In this document: positions 10,510-19,549 of the stretch, in pieces
How the letters are laid out: the number at the start of each line of letters is the position of its first letter
Numbering within the stretch: the stretch's first letter is position 1
The notes under the pieces: generated by a model
The model's input: only the letters and a program-made list of their open reading frames with translations
Told to the model about the DNA's origin: nothing
The model's database searches: none
NCBI RefSeq assembly: GCF_003660105.1
Contig: NZ_CP032823.1
Span: forward strand, 806,001 to 870,000
DNA length: 64,000 nt
Source of the DNA: Aliarcobacter cryaerophilus ATCC 43158
Lineage (GTDB): Bacteria; Campylobacterota; Campylobacteria; Campylobacterales; Arcobacteraceae
Direction of reading: 5' to 3'
Translations under genes and position numbers: made by a program

Positions 10510-13074
10510 ATGAATGTTAAAAAAGTTATTTTAAGTATGGTTACAGCTACTTGCTTATTTTCTATAAATTTAAATGCTTTAACTTTAAAAGAGACTTTAA
10601 ATGAAGTTTTAGATACAAATCCAGTTGTTCAAGAGAGGCTTAAAAACCTAAATGAAACTAGAGAAGATTTAAATATTGCAAAATCTGAATGGCTACCATC
10701 TTTAGATTATAGAGGAACTATTGGAAGAAATAATAGTGGTGATTTAAAAGATAGCGGAAATTCTAGTTTTAACCATACTGTAAGAGATAGTTCATACTCT
10801 CATTATACAAACTCATTAAAACTTACACAAAATATTTTCAATGGTTTTAGTACAACTGAAAAAATAAATTATCAAGAAGCTAGACTTTTCGGAGCTGCTT
10901 ATCACTATTTAGAAAATGCAAATGATATATCATTTAATATGACACAAGCTTATATTGATCTTTTAAGAAGTTATCAACTATTGCAAAATGCAAAAGATAA
11001 TGTTGTAATAAACAAAAAAATATATGAAGATGTACAATCTCTTTATGATCAAGGGCTTACAACAAAATCAGAGATGACAAAAATATATGCATCTTTATCT
11101 TTGGCAAATTCAAATATGGTTGTTCAACAAAACAACACTATGGATAAAGAGTTTAAATTTAAAAGACTTTATGGAAGAAGTATAAATGTAGGAACTCTTG
11201 AAGTTCCAAAACTAGACCTTGCAATGCCTGAAAGTAAAGCAAGAGCTACAATGATAGCAATACAAAATAATCCTTCAATGATTGTAAGTAGTTATAATAT
11301 AAAAGGTGCTCAAGCACTTTATAGAGAGAAAAAAAGTAAATTTATGCCTAGTGTTGATATAGAAGCCGAACAAATGTTTAATGACTACACAAAAGACAAT
11401 GGCTTTGATAGTGCTGATGATAGACAAAGAATTTATGCTGTTTTAAATTGGAATTTATTTAAAGGTGGAGCTCATAGTGCTGATTTACAAAAAAGTAGAA
11501 GTACAATAAATAAAGAACTTGAGCTTCAAAGAGATTTAAAAAGACAAACAATAGAGAGTTTAGAACTTTCATGGAGTGCATATGAAATGCTAGGAAAACA
11601 ACTAACTGAACTATATAAATATTATGAATATTCAGAAGAGACTCTTTCTAGTTACCAAAGTGAATATGAAATGGGAAGAAGAACACTTCTTGATCTTTTA
11701 TCGGCTCAAAATGACCTAATAAGCTCTAAAGCACAAATTATAAATGCACAAATGGATAGACTTTTTGCACAATATAGAATTTTAGATGCTATGGGAATGC
11801 TTGTTAGTTCAGTTTTAGATGATAAGGATTATGCAAAAATTATAAAAACAACTACAAATCCGCTTGATTTGGCAAAAGATGAAATTCCTGTATTGTTGGA
11901 TATTGATAACGATAAAGTTGTAGATCATCTTGATATTTGTGATAACTCTGTTGTAGGAAACAATGATATTGGACCTGATGGTTGTAATAAAGAGAAAAAA
12001 GATAGTGATTTTGATGGAATTAGTGATGATAAAGACAAATGTCCAGATACTCCATTTGGTGCAGTTGTAGGAGCAGATGGTTGTCCTGTTGGAACTGAAA
12101 ATAAATTTAATATGACAAGTGGAGAGTATATAAATAGTGTTTTAGCTTATGGTGAAGATAGTCCAAAAAAATCTGAAAAACTTGGACTTTATGACTATGA
12201 GTTTAATGTTGCAGCAAATAAAAATATTGCATCTACAACACTAGATAAGCATTTAATGTACGATGATTTTGCTATGATAAAAAGATTTGACTTTGTAAAT
12301 ATGAACAACAAAGATGAAGCAAAAATAGATGAAATGGCAAAAAATCTTAAAGAGTACAATGGTACAAACGCAGTTGTAACTTTAATAGGAAATACAAGAG
12401 CTACAAAAAATAAAGAAGCAAGTTTCGATAAAGGTTTAGAATATGCAAACTCTCTTAAAGCCCAACTTGTAAAAAAAGGTGTAGATGAAAAAATAATAGT
12501 TACTCAATCAAGAGCTGATTTTGATAGAACATATACTCAAACAGTTAGAGGTGATAGAAGTTTAAATGATGTTGTTGTAGCAGCTTTATATGTTCCAAAA
12601 TCTTCAAATACAAACAATGATAGTGATAATGATGGAGTTATAAATGAACTTGATGAGTGTCCAAATACTCCAAGTGGTCAAATGGTAAATGAAAAAGGCT
12701 GTGCAAATAGTATTAATCTTCAAGTACTATTTGAAAATGATTCAGATAAAGTAATAGGAAGTAGTTTAGAAAAAGTTAAAGCTTTTGCTAATTATTTATT
12801 AGAAAATAATGATTTTGAAGCTAGTATTGTAGGACATGCGAGTCAAAGTGCAAATGAAAGTAATAAAAACAGTTATAAAAATAGTGCGAAATACAATTTA
12901 GAACTATCTTTAAAAAGAGCAGAAGCTATTAAAAATATTTTAGTTCAAAATGGTGTTCCATCTTCAAGAATTACAGCTACAGGAAAAGGTTTTGAAGAGC
13001 CAATAATGAGTAATGATACAGAAGATGGAAGAACGGCTAATAGAAGAATAGAGGCTATTTTAGTAAAAAAATAA
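10510..13074 (+). CDS. Type I secretion outer membrane protein: TolC-OmpA fusion
   Basis: An 854-residue fusion. After a signal peptide (cleavage near NALTL, residue 23) comes a TolC/AggA-type outer membrane efflux domain to about residue 440, with the NLFKGG and QYRILDAMG-type segments. Calcium-type thrombospondin-3 repeats follow (about 464-528, DSDFDGISDDKDKCPD, and again near 704-733). Between them, about 585-697, lies a degenerate OmpA-like domain. The C-terminus (740-854) is a full OmpA domain with NLELSLKRAEAIKNIL and DGRTANRRIE, expected to bind peptidoglycan. It heads the operon with the ABC and HlyD genes and should be the outer membrane channel of that system. Confidence 0.9.
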   Translation: MNVKKVILSMVTATCLFSINLNALTLKETLNEVLDTNPVVQERLKNLNETREDLNIAKSEWLPSLDYRGTIGRNNSGDLKDSGNSSFNHTVRDSSYSHYTNSLKLTQNIFNGFSTTEKINYQEARLFGAAYHYLENANDISFNMTQAYIDLLRSYQLLQNAKDNVVINKKIYEDVQSLYDQGLTTKSEMTKIYASLSLANSNMVVQQNNTMDKEFKFKRLYGRSINVGTLEVPKLDLAMPESKARATMIAIQNNPSMIVSSYNIKGAQALYREKKSKFMPSVDIEAEQMFNDYTKDNGFDSADDRQRIYAVLNWNLFKGGAHSADLQKSRSTINKELELQRDLKRQTIESLELSWSAYEMLGKQLTELYKYYEYSEETLSSYQSEYEMGRRTLLDLLSAQNDLISSKAQIINAQMDRLFAQYRILDAMGMLVSSVLDDKDYAKIIKTTTNPLDLAKDEIPVLLDIDNDKVVDHLDICDNSVVGNNDIGPDGCNKEKKDSDFDGISDDKDKCPDTPFGAVVGADGCPVGTENKFNMTSGEYINSVLAYGEDSPKKSEKLGLYDYEFNVAANKNIASTTLDKHLMYDDFAMIKRFDFVNMNNKDEAKIDEMAKNLKEYNGTNAVVTLIGNTRATKNKEASFDKGLEYANSLKAQLVKKGVDEKIIVTQSRADFDRTYTQTVRGDRSLNDVVVAALYVPKSSNTNNDSDNDGVINELDECPNTPSGQMVNEKGCANSINLQVLFENDSDKVIGSSLEKVKAFANYLLENNDFEASIVGHASQSANESNKNSYKNSAKYNLELSLKRAEAIKNILVQNGVPSSRITATGKGFEEPIMSNDTEDGRTANRRIEAILVKK

Positions 13075-13093
13075 AAAATTAGGACATAAGTTA

Positions 13094-15259
13094 ATGATAA
13101 ATAAAAGTTTACGTAAGAATGATACTTTGTTGGACTCTTTAGTTCTTTACACTAGGCTTTTTCATAAGCCGTTTTCTGCTGAGTCTTTACTTCAAGGCTT
13201 ACCACTTGGTAATAATGAAGCAGATCAGCTCCTATTTTCAAAAAATAGCTCTAAATCTATGTTTAGTAGAGCAGCTGCTAGAGCTGGTCTTAAGACAACT
13301 ATTGTTGAAAAACCAATCAAAGATATTTTAAATATACAACTTCCTGTAATACTACTTTTATCAAATGAAAATAGCTGTATTTTGGACTCTTTTAATGAAG
13401 ATAGAACAAAAGCAAAGATTATTTTTGCTGGAATTGATGATCCTCTTGAAGAGTGGGTTGAGGTGCAAAAGCTTGAATATGAGTATTTAGGCTATGCTTT
13501 TATGCTTAAAAAAGTTTATGAATATGAAGAAGATAATGGTAAAAAAACTCTAGCAATTGATAATCAAAAACACTGGTTTTGGAGTACTTTAGGATTTTCA
13601 AAAAATATTTATATTGATTGCATAATAGCTTCAATTTTAATAAACCTTTTTGTTCTTGCAACTCCACTTTTTACTATGAATGTTTACGATAGAGTTATTC
13701 CAAATAATGCACAAGAGACACTTCTTGTTTTTACTATTGGTATTGTTGTTGTATTTATTCTTGATGCAGTTCTAAAGTTTATTAGAACCTATTTTCTAGA
13801 AATGGCTGGGAAAAAAAGTGATATCATAATGTCTTCAATTATTTTTGAAAAAGTTTTAGATATGAAACTAAGTGAACACCCAAAGTCTGTTGGAAGTTTT
13901 GCAAATAATCTTAAGAGCTTTGATAGTATAAGAGGTTTTTTAACAAGTTCTACTTTGACTGTATTAATTGATTTTCCATTTGCTATTTTATTTTTAATAG
14001 TAATTGGATATTTAGGTGGTTTTTTGGTGATAGTTCCAATTTTTATTATTATGTTAATTATAATTTATGCAAAAATAATAAAAGACCCACTTAAAAAAAG
14101 TATTGAGGCAACTTATGAAGCAAGTGCAAAGAAAAATGGTATTTTAATAGAGAGCTTAAATAATATTGAAACAATAAAAGCTCAAGGAATGGCTGGAAAT
14201 GTTCAGTACTCTTGGGAAGAATCAACTGGTGAAATAGCAAATAAGGGGCTTAAATCAAAACTAATATCTGCTTCTATTCCTACAGTTACAGGTCTTTTGA
14301 CTGGATTAAATACAGTGTTAATTGTTGTTTTTGGAGTTTATTTAATTCAAGATTTCCAACTTACAATGGGAGGTTTAATTGCTACTATGATTTTATCAGG
14401 TAGAGCAATTGCACCTATGGGGCAAATAGTTTCACTTATTACGAACTATGAAGATACTAAACAATCTTTTAAAATGTTGGATGATATTATAAATAAACCA
14501 CAAGAAAGACCAATGTCTAAAGAGTTTGTAAAAAAAACAAGCTTAAATGGAAACATTGAGTTTAGAAATGTAAGTTTTAGATACCCCAATAGTGAATCTT
14601 ATGCTTTACGAAATGTAAGTTTTAGTATAAAAGAGGGTGAAAAAGTTGCTTTTATTGGAAGAATTGGAAGTGGAAAATCAACTATTGCAAAACTTATTTT
14701 AAAACTATATGAACCAGAAGAAGGAACTATTTTAATAGATGGTATAGATATAGCTCAAATAGATCCAGCTGATTTAAGAAAAGGGATTAGTTATGTTCCA
14801 CAAGATATTCATCTTTTTGGAGGAACAATAAAACAAAATATTTTAGGAATTCATAAATTTATAGATGATGAGTGGATGTTAGAGTGTTCAAAAATGAGTG
14901 GAACAGATGAGTTTGTAAGGATGCATCCTTCTGGTTATGATATGCCTTTAGGTGAAAGAGGTGCTGGTTTAAGTGGAGGGCAACGACAAAGTGTAGGAAT
15001 TGCAAGAGCTTTAATAAATAACTCAGATATTTGGATGTTTGATGAACCTACAAATGCTATGGATCAGATGAGTGAAAGTATAGTTTTAAATAATTTAATG
15101 AGTAAAGTAGAAGGAAAAACACTACTTTTAGTTACTCAAAAGATGAGTATGGTAGATTTAGTTGATAGAATTATTGTTATGAATTTTGGTACTAAAGTTT
15201 TAGATGGTCCAAAAGATGAAATTATTGATAAACTTGGTAATAGTGGTGAAAAACAATGA
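13094..15259 (+). CDS. Type I secretion ABC transporter, LapB/HlyB type
   Basis: Inner membrane permease-ATPase (721 residues) powering one-step export of a large protein. Residues 1-145 form a C39-like domain in which I see no catalytic Cys in the usual N-terminal position, so it is probably a non-cleaving substrate-docking domain as in LapB and HlyB. Six membrane helices span about 165-430. The nucleotide-binding domain has Walker A GRIGSGKST, signature LSGGQRQ and Walker B IWMFDEPTNAMD. It lies 19 bases after the outer membrane gene and overlaps the HlyD gene by four bases. A LapA/BapA-like adhesin is the likely kind of cargo by family knowledge, but none is encoded here. Confidence 0.92.
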   Translation: MINKSLRKNDTLLDSLVLYTRLFHKPFSAESLLQGLPLGNNEADQLLFSKNSSKSMFSRAAARAGLKTTIVEKPIKDILNIQLPVILLLSNENSCILDSFNEDRTKAKIIFAGIDDPLEEWVEVQKLEYEYLGYAFMLKKVYEYEEDNGKKTLAIDNQKHWFWSTLGFSKNIYIDCIIASILINLFVLATPLFTMNVYDRVIPNNAQETLLVFTIGIVVVFILDAVLKFIRTYFLEMAGKKSDIIMSSIIFEKVLDMKLSEHPKSVGSFANNLKSFDSIRGFLTSSTLTVLIDFPFAILFLIVIGYLGGFLVIVPIFIIMLIIIYAKIIKDPLKKSIEATYEASAKKNGILIESLNNIETIKAQGMAGNVQYSWEESTGEIANKGLKSKLISASIPTVTGLLTGLNTVLIVVFGVYLIQDFQLTMGGLIATMILSGRAIAPMGQIVSLITNYEDTKQSFKMLDDIINKPQERPMSKEFVKKTSLNGNIEFRNVSFRYPNSESYALRNVSFSIKEGEKVAFIGRIGSGKSTIAKLILKLYEPEEGTILIDGIDIAQIDPADLRKGISYVPQDIHLFGGTIKQNILGIHKFIDDEWMLECSKMSGTDEFVRMHPSGYDMPLGERGAGLSGGQRQSVGIARALINNSDIWMFDEPTNAMDQMSESIVLNNLMSKVEGKTLLLVTQKMSMVDLVDRIIVMNFGTKVLDGPKDEIIDKLGNSGEKQ

Positions 15260-16674
15260 ATAAAATAAAGAATTTTTTAAATAGTCCAGAAATAAATAGA
15301 TTAAAAGAAATTTTTAAACTATTCAATGATAAAGATAACTTAAAACTTCCAAAAACTCCATTAAATAAAAATGATTATGAGTATATGAAGAGTTTAAGTT
15401 CTGCTGTTGTTTTTAGCTCATCAAAAAAACTGCACTGGGTTTTAATATCTTTTTGTATTACAATATTTTTATTTATTACTTGGGCTGCTTTTGCAGAAAT
15501 TGATGAAATAGCAAGAGGAAGTGGAAAAGTTGTTCCAAATGGTCAAAATCAAATAGTTCAAAATCTTGAAGGTGGAATTGTTCAAGAGATTTTAGTAAAA
15601 GAGGGTGATATAGTTGAAAAAGACCAAGTATTGATTAGAATTTCAAACGAAAAAGGTACAAGTACAGCTATGTCAAATGAGATAAAGTCTTATTATCTAC
15701 AAGCTCAAATTCAAAGATTAGAAGCAGAGTTAAAACGAGCCCCTTTTGAATATACTAAAGGTGAAAATCAAGAGTTAAATGAGTTTTTAGATAATGAAAA
15801 CCAACTGTATATAACAAATCAAAAGCAGTTAGAGTCAAAAATATCTATATTAAAAGAGCAGATAAAACAAAAAGAAAATGACTTAAAAGATGCAAAACAG
15901 ACTATTGAACATATGAAATTTAGTGTGGGTGCTATCTCAAAAGAGGTAACTATGACTAAACCAATGGTTGAAAGAGGTATTAGATCTCAAGTTGATTTTT
16001 TAAAGTTACAAAGAGAAGAGAGTGAGGCTAAAAATAAACTTCAAAGCGTTATTTTATCTGTTGATAAAATTAACTCTGAGATTTTAGAGTTAAATAAAAA
16101 AATAGATGAGACAAATGAGATAAATGATGCAACAGTAAGAGAGAAATTAAATGAAGCAATTAATAATCTTAAAGATGCTGAAGCAAATAAATTAGCTTCA
16201 AGTGACCAAGTTGCAAGAACAGTTGTAAAATCTCCTTCAAATGGGATTGTGCAAAAACTACATATAAATACTGTTGGTGGAAGTATTAAACCTGCTCAAG
16301 ATTTATTAGAAATAGTTCCTACCGATAGTAATTTAATAGTTGAAGTAAAGATTTTGCCAAAAGATATAGCATTTATATATCAAGGGCAAAAGGCTATTGT
16401 TAAATTTTCAGCATTTGATTTTTCTATTTTTGGTGGACTTGATGGACATGTAATAAATATAAGTCCAGATACAATAGTTGAAAAAGATGAAAAAACTTTT
16501 TATATTGTAAGAATTGAAACAGAGAAGAACTATATAGGTGATGAGAAAAATCAAAAACATATTATTCCAGGTATGATAGCAGATGTTGATATTTTAACTG
16601 GGAAAAAATCTGTTCTTGATTATATTTTAAAACCAATATTAAAAACAAAAACATATACATTTACAGAGAGATAA
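15256..16674 (+). CDS. Type I secretion membrane fusion protein, HlyD/LapC family
   Basis: A 472-residue periplasmic adaptor linking the ABC transporter to the TolC-type channel. One membrane helix lies near residues 65-85 (VLISFCITIFLFITWAAFA). The lipoyl half-motif GSGKVVPNGQNQIVQ and EGGIVQEILVKEGDIVEK follow, then a long coiled coil (about 140-300), the second lipoyl half (VVKSPSNGIVQKLHINTVGG) and the beta-barrel end (HIIPGMIADVDILTGKKSV). The ATG overlaps the ABC transporter stop (ATGA), typical of coupled translation. Confidence 0.93.
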   Translation: MNKIKNFLNSPEINRLKEIFKLFNDKDNLKLPKTPLNKNDYEYMKSLSSAVVFSSSKKLHWVLISFCITIFLFITWAAFAEIDEIARGSGKVVPNGQNQIVQNLEGGIVQEILVKEGDIVEKDQVLIRISNEKGTSTAMSNEIKSYYLQAQIQRLEAELKRAPFEYTKGENQELNEFLDNENQLYITNQKQLESKISILKEQIKQKENDLKDAKQTIEHMKFSVGAISKEVTMTKPMVERGIRSQVDFLKLQREESEAKNKLQSVILSVDKINSEILELNKKIDETNEINDATVREKLNEAINNLKDAEANKLASSDQVARTVVKSPSNGIVQKLHINTVGGSIKPAQDLLEIVPTDSNLIVEVKILPKDIAFIYQGQKAIVKFSAFDFSIFGGLDGHVINISPDTIVEKDEKTFYIVRIETEKNYIGDEKNQKHIIPGMIADVDILTGKKSVLDYILKPILKTKTYTFTER

Positions 16675-16700
16675 TATTAAAAAATAGGGGGTATTTGAGT

Positions 16701-17297
16701 ATGAAAAAAGTTTCTTTATATACAAATCTAAAGATTGATTATGAAAAAATGAAAAATGGCCTTGTTGATTATGATTTAAAAAATATAGAAAATAGGGAAG
16801 AGTTACTTACTTTAAAAGATAATATTGTTATCATAAATACTTCTGTAAATCTTGAAAAAGAAGAAGAAACTATTGAAATATTACTAGAAAATAGAAATAA
16901 AATTCTAATAATTGAGAGTAGTCCAAAACTTATAAATGCTCAAAACTGGCTACTTTTAGGTGTTCATGGCTATGGAAATAGTATGATGAATGATATTTAT
17001 CTAAAATCCGCTATTGATGCAATAAGCAACGGTTTAATATGGCTAATTCCAGATATAACTATGGAGATTTTAAATAAACTAAATAGTGCTATTTTAAGAG
17101 AAAAGGATGTTTTAAATCATCTATCAAAAGCTGAACAACAAGTAGCATTATTGTTAAAAGATGGATACTCAAATACAAAAATTAGTGAAGAGTTAAAGCT
17201 TTCTATAAATACAGTAAAAACACATATAAAAAATATCTATTTAAAGCTTGATGTAAAAGATAGATTTTCATTTGTTAATCTTCTAAATAAGAACTAA
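16701..17297 (+). CDS. LuxR-family transcriptional regulator with receiver-like N-terminus
   Basis: A 198-residue regulator. The C-terminal third is a GerE/LuxR DNA-binding domain: LSKAEQQVALLLKDGYSN, ISEELKLSINTVKTHIKNIY. The N-terminal part has the alternating beta/alpha look of a receiver (DNIVIINTS, KILIIESS) but I see no clear acidic pocket and phosphoacceptor Asp, so it may be phosphorylation-independent, like some CsgD-type regulators. The ATG at 16701 is preferred because AGGGGG lies about nine bases upstream; an in-frame TTG at 16695 is too close to that site. It follows the HlyD gene by 26 bases and probably controls this secretion locus (inference). Confidence 0.85.
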   Translation: MKKVSLYTNLKIDYEKMKNGLVDYDLKNIENREELLTLKDNIVIINTSVNLEKEEETIEILLENRNKILIIESSPKLINAQNWLLLGVHGYGNSMMNDIYLKSAIDAISNGLIWLIPDITMEILNKLNSAILREKDVLNHLSKAEQQVALLLKDGYSNTKISEELKLSINTVKTHIKNIYLKLDVKDRFSFVNLLNKN

Positions 17298-17324
17298 AAA
17301 GTCTATTTTTTAAATAGACTTTTT
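17296..17324. terminator. Bidirectional terminator between the LuxR-type gene and aroE
   Basis: A 13-bp stem (aaaaagtctattt / aaatagacttttt) with a three-base loop and A/T runs on both sides lies between convergent genes. Confidence 0.85.
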
Positions 17325-17326
17325 TA

Positions 17327-18121
17327 CTATTCTTTCAAACCTTGTCTCATAGCTTCAATTACCATACTATTGGCTTTTGACTTAGTAAAAAGTTCAAAGG
17401 CTAAGACACCTTGAAATAAAAGCATATCTTCTCCATCTTTAATTTCATTATTAAAACTTTTTGCCAAGGCTAAAAATGGAGTTATTTTTCCATAAATACA
17501 ATCAAAAGCAAATGATGACTTACTTAGAATATTTTCAAGTAGTTCTTTAGGAGTTGGCAATAAATCATCTTTTAAACCAGCACTTGTTGAGTTTACAATT
17601 AAATCAAACTTTTCATTTTTAAAATCAAAATCTTCAAAACTAAAAGCTTTTATACCGTTGTTTTTAAAAAATTCTAGTTTATCTTTGCTTCTATTTAAAA
17701 CTACTACATCAATATTTTTTTCTTGTAAAACCAAAGATATAGCTTTTGAAGTTCCACCAGCACCTAAAACTAAAACTTTTTTTATATTACCAAAGCTTTC
17801 AATTGCTTTTAAAAATCCAGGTGCATCTGTGTTGTAGGCTACAACTTTTTCATCTTCCATAATATAGGTATTTACAGCTTCTATTTTTTGTGCAATTCCT
17901 CTTACAATATCGGCTTGTTTAAAAGCTATCTCTTTGTGTGGGACAGTTATATTTGCACCACAAAAACTATTTTTTATAAATTCTTCTTTTATATTGTTTC
18001 CATTTTCTAAGTGAAATTTCTCATAAAAAGCATCAAAATTTAAGTACTTAAATCCTGCATTTTGCATTTGTGGAGATTTCGAGTGAGCAACTGGATTGCC
18101 AAATATACAAAATTTTTTCAT
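17327..18121 (-). CDS. aroE: Shikimate dehydrogenase (NADP+)
   Basis: Reduces 3-dehydroshikimate to shikimate in the chorismate pathway. The 264 residues show the substrate loop FGNPVAHSKSPQMQN (SxS serines, family usually SLSP), the catalytic Lys in NITVPHKE, the Asp in YNTDAPGF, the nucleotide-binding VLGAGGTSKA, and NSTSAGL and FDCIYGKITPF near the end. Length is typical. It is followed by a strong terminator and lies 23 bases after the methyltransferase gene, probably co-transcribed. Confidence 0.96.
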   Translation of the reverse strand: MKKFCIFGNPVAHSKSPQMQNAGFKYLNFDAFYEKFHLENGNNIKEEFIKNSFCGANITVPHKEIAFKQADIVRGIAQKIEAVNTYIMEDEKVVAYNTDAPGFLKAIESFGNIKKVLVLGAGGTSKAISLVLQEKNIDVVVLNRSKDKLEFFKNNGIKAFSFEDFDFKNEKFDLIVNSTSAGLKDDLLPTPKELLENILSKSSFAFDCIYGKITPFLALAKSFNNEIKDGEDMLLFQGVLAFELFTKSKANSMVIEAMRQGLKE

Positions 18122-18144
18122 TTTATTTATTGCCTTTTTTATAA

Positions 18145-18756
18145 TTAAAGTTTTTTTGCATAAAAATTAAATATAGGAAAATCTCCATTATCTCTTTTAT
18201 AAACAAAAACTCTCTCAAAAATGAAGTTAGAAAAACCAACTTTTTGAGAAATTTTCTCAAGCTCTTTTTGTGTAAATCCAAAGTGAAAAACTCCTTCATT
18301 ATTATATTTTTTGTGAAAAGTTCCATCTTCTTTTTCCAAATCATTGATACACAAAAAACCACCATTTCTTAAAGCTTTAAAACTTTTTTCAAAAAATATT
18401 TCAAGATTTTCTATATGATGAAGTGACATTGAAATAACTATCAAATCAAAGCAGTTTTCTCCTAAATTATCATTTAAAATATCATGCTTTTTTGCTTTTA
18501 TATTTGTAAGATTTCTATTTTTTGCTTTTTTATTAAACTCTTCAACCATACCAATTGAGCTATCAAGACCTAATACTTGATTGTTTTTTTCTACTAAATC
18601 AAAGGCTATAAGACCAGTTCCACAGCCATAATCCAAAATATCTTTTATATTTTTAAAATCTATATTATTTTTTAAATGGTTTATACAAGCTTCAGATTTT
18701 TCAAGACTTACATTTTTTTTGTCCCAATCTTTTGCTCTTTCATCGAATCTGCTCAA
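18145..18756 (-). CDS. Class I SAM-dependent methyltransferase
   Basis: A 203-residue methyltransferase of the UbiE/type 11 class. Motif I is ILDYGCGTGLIAFDL, the acidic end of strand 2 is GLDSSIGM, motif IV is FDLIVISMSLHHI, and LRNGGFLCINDLEKEDG follows. The substrate cannot be deduced; the SMSLHH segment and FHFGFTQKEL resemble small-molecule methyltransferases annotated in many Campylobacterota. It is divergent from pgeF across about 60 bases and upstream of aroE. Confidence 0.85.
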   Translation of the reverse strand: MSRFDERAKDWDKKNVSLEKSEACINHLKNNIDFKNIKDILDYGCGTGLIAFDLVEKNNQVLGLDSSIGMVEEFNKKAKNRNLTNIKAKKHDILNDNLGENCFDLIVISMSLHHIENLEIFFEKSFKALRNGGFLCINDLEKEDGTFHKKYNNEGVFHFGFTQKELEKISQKVGFSNFIFERVFVYKRDNGDFPIFNFYAKKL

Positions 18757-18816
18757 AATTTATCCTTAAAGATTTTTTGGCTAAATTATACCAAAAGCAA
18801 ATAAAAAGAAGAGAAG

Positions 18817-19494
18817 ATGAAAAATAGAGTTTTTTACACTTTTACAGATAAAAATGATGGTAATTTAGCATTTCATGTGGAAGATGATGAAATAAATGTA
18901 ATCAAAAATAGACAAAATCTAGCTTTAAAATTAGCTTATAAAGACGAAAATTTAGTTTACATGAATCAAGTTCATGGTGCAAATATTATAGTTGTAGATG
19001 AAAATAGTCCTAAGTTAATAGATGATTGTGACTCAATAATTACAAGATGCAAAAATCTTCCACTTATGGTTATGGTTGCTGATTGTATTCCTATTTTGAT
19101 GTTTGATGACAAACAAGGAGTAATTGCAGCCATTCATGCTGGAAGAAACTCTACTTTTTTAGAAATTTCAAAAAAAACAGCTGAAGTTTTTATTGAAAAT
19201 TTTTCTTCAAATCCAAAAGATATAAGGATTGTTTTGGGAGCTTCTATTCAAAAGTGTTGTTATGAAGTTAGTGATGAGTTATCAAAAATAGTAGAAAACT
19301 CCTTTGGAAAAGAGTTTGTAGAAAATAATCATATAGATTTACAAGGAATAAATAAAAAACAGTTAAATGATTTAGGAATAAAAAATATAGAAATCTCAGA
19401 TATTTGTACAAAATGTGGAAATAAACCATACTTTTCATATAGAAAAGATAAAAAAACTGGAAGATTTGCTGGAATAATTATTTTAAAAGATTAA
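18817..19494 (+). CDS. pgeF: Multicopper polyphenol oxidase family / purine nucleoside phosphorylase-like (YfiH)
   Basis: A 225-residue member of the YfiH/YlmD/LACC1 family, known for purine nucleoside phosphorylase/deaminase activity and, as PgeF, for editing wrongly incorporated L-Ser in peptidoglycan precursors. Metal and catalytic residues are in place: VHGANI, MVADCIPILM, AAIHAGRNSTFL, and KCCYEVSDEL. The late pair CTKC and YFSYRKDKKTGRFAGII also fit. The start ATG is preceded by AAGAAGAGAAG. It is divergent from the methyltransferase gene. Confidence 0.88.
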   Translation: MKNRVFYTFTDKNDGNLAFHVEDDEINVIKNRQNLALKLAYKDENLVYMNQVHGANIIVVDENSPKLIDDCDSIITRCKNLPLMVMVADCIPILMFDDKQGVIAAIHAGRNSTFLEISKKTAEVFIENFSSNPKDIRIVLGASIQKCCYEVSDELSKIVENSFGKEFVENNHIDLQGINKKQLNDLGIKNIEISDICTKCGNKPYFSYRKDKKTGRFAGIIILKD

Positions 19495-19549
19495 CTATAA
19501 TTAATAAAATGGTAAAATCTAGGTTTTAAGTTTTAAAGATTGGATAAAA

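Noticed and set aside
18123-18365. Minus-strand 80-residue ORF near the methyltransferase end
   Set aside because: Out-of-frame shadow within the methyltransferase gene.
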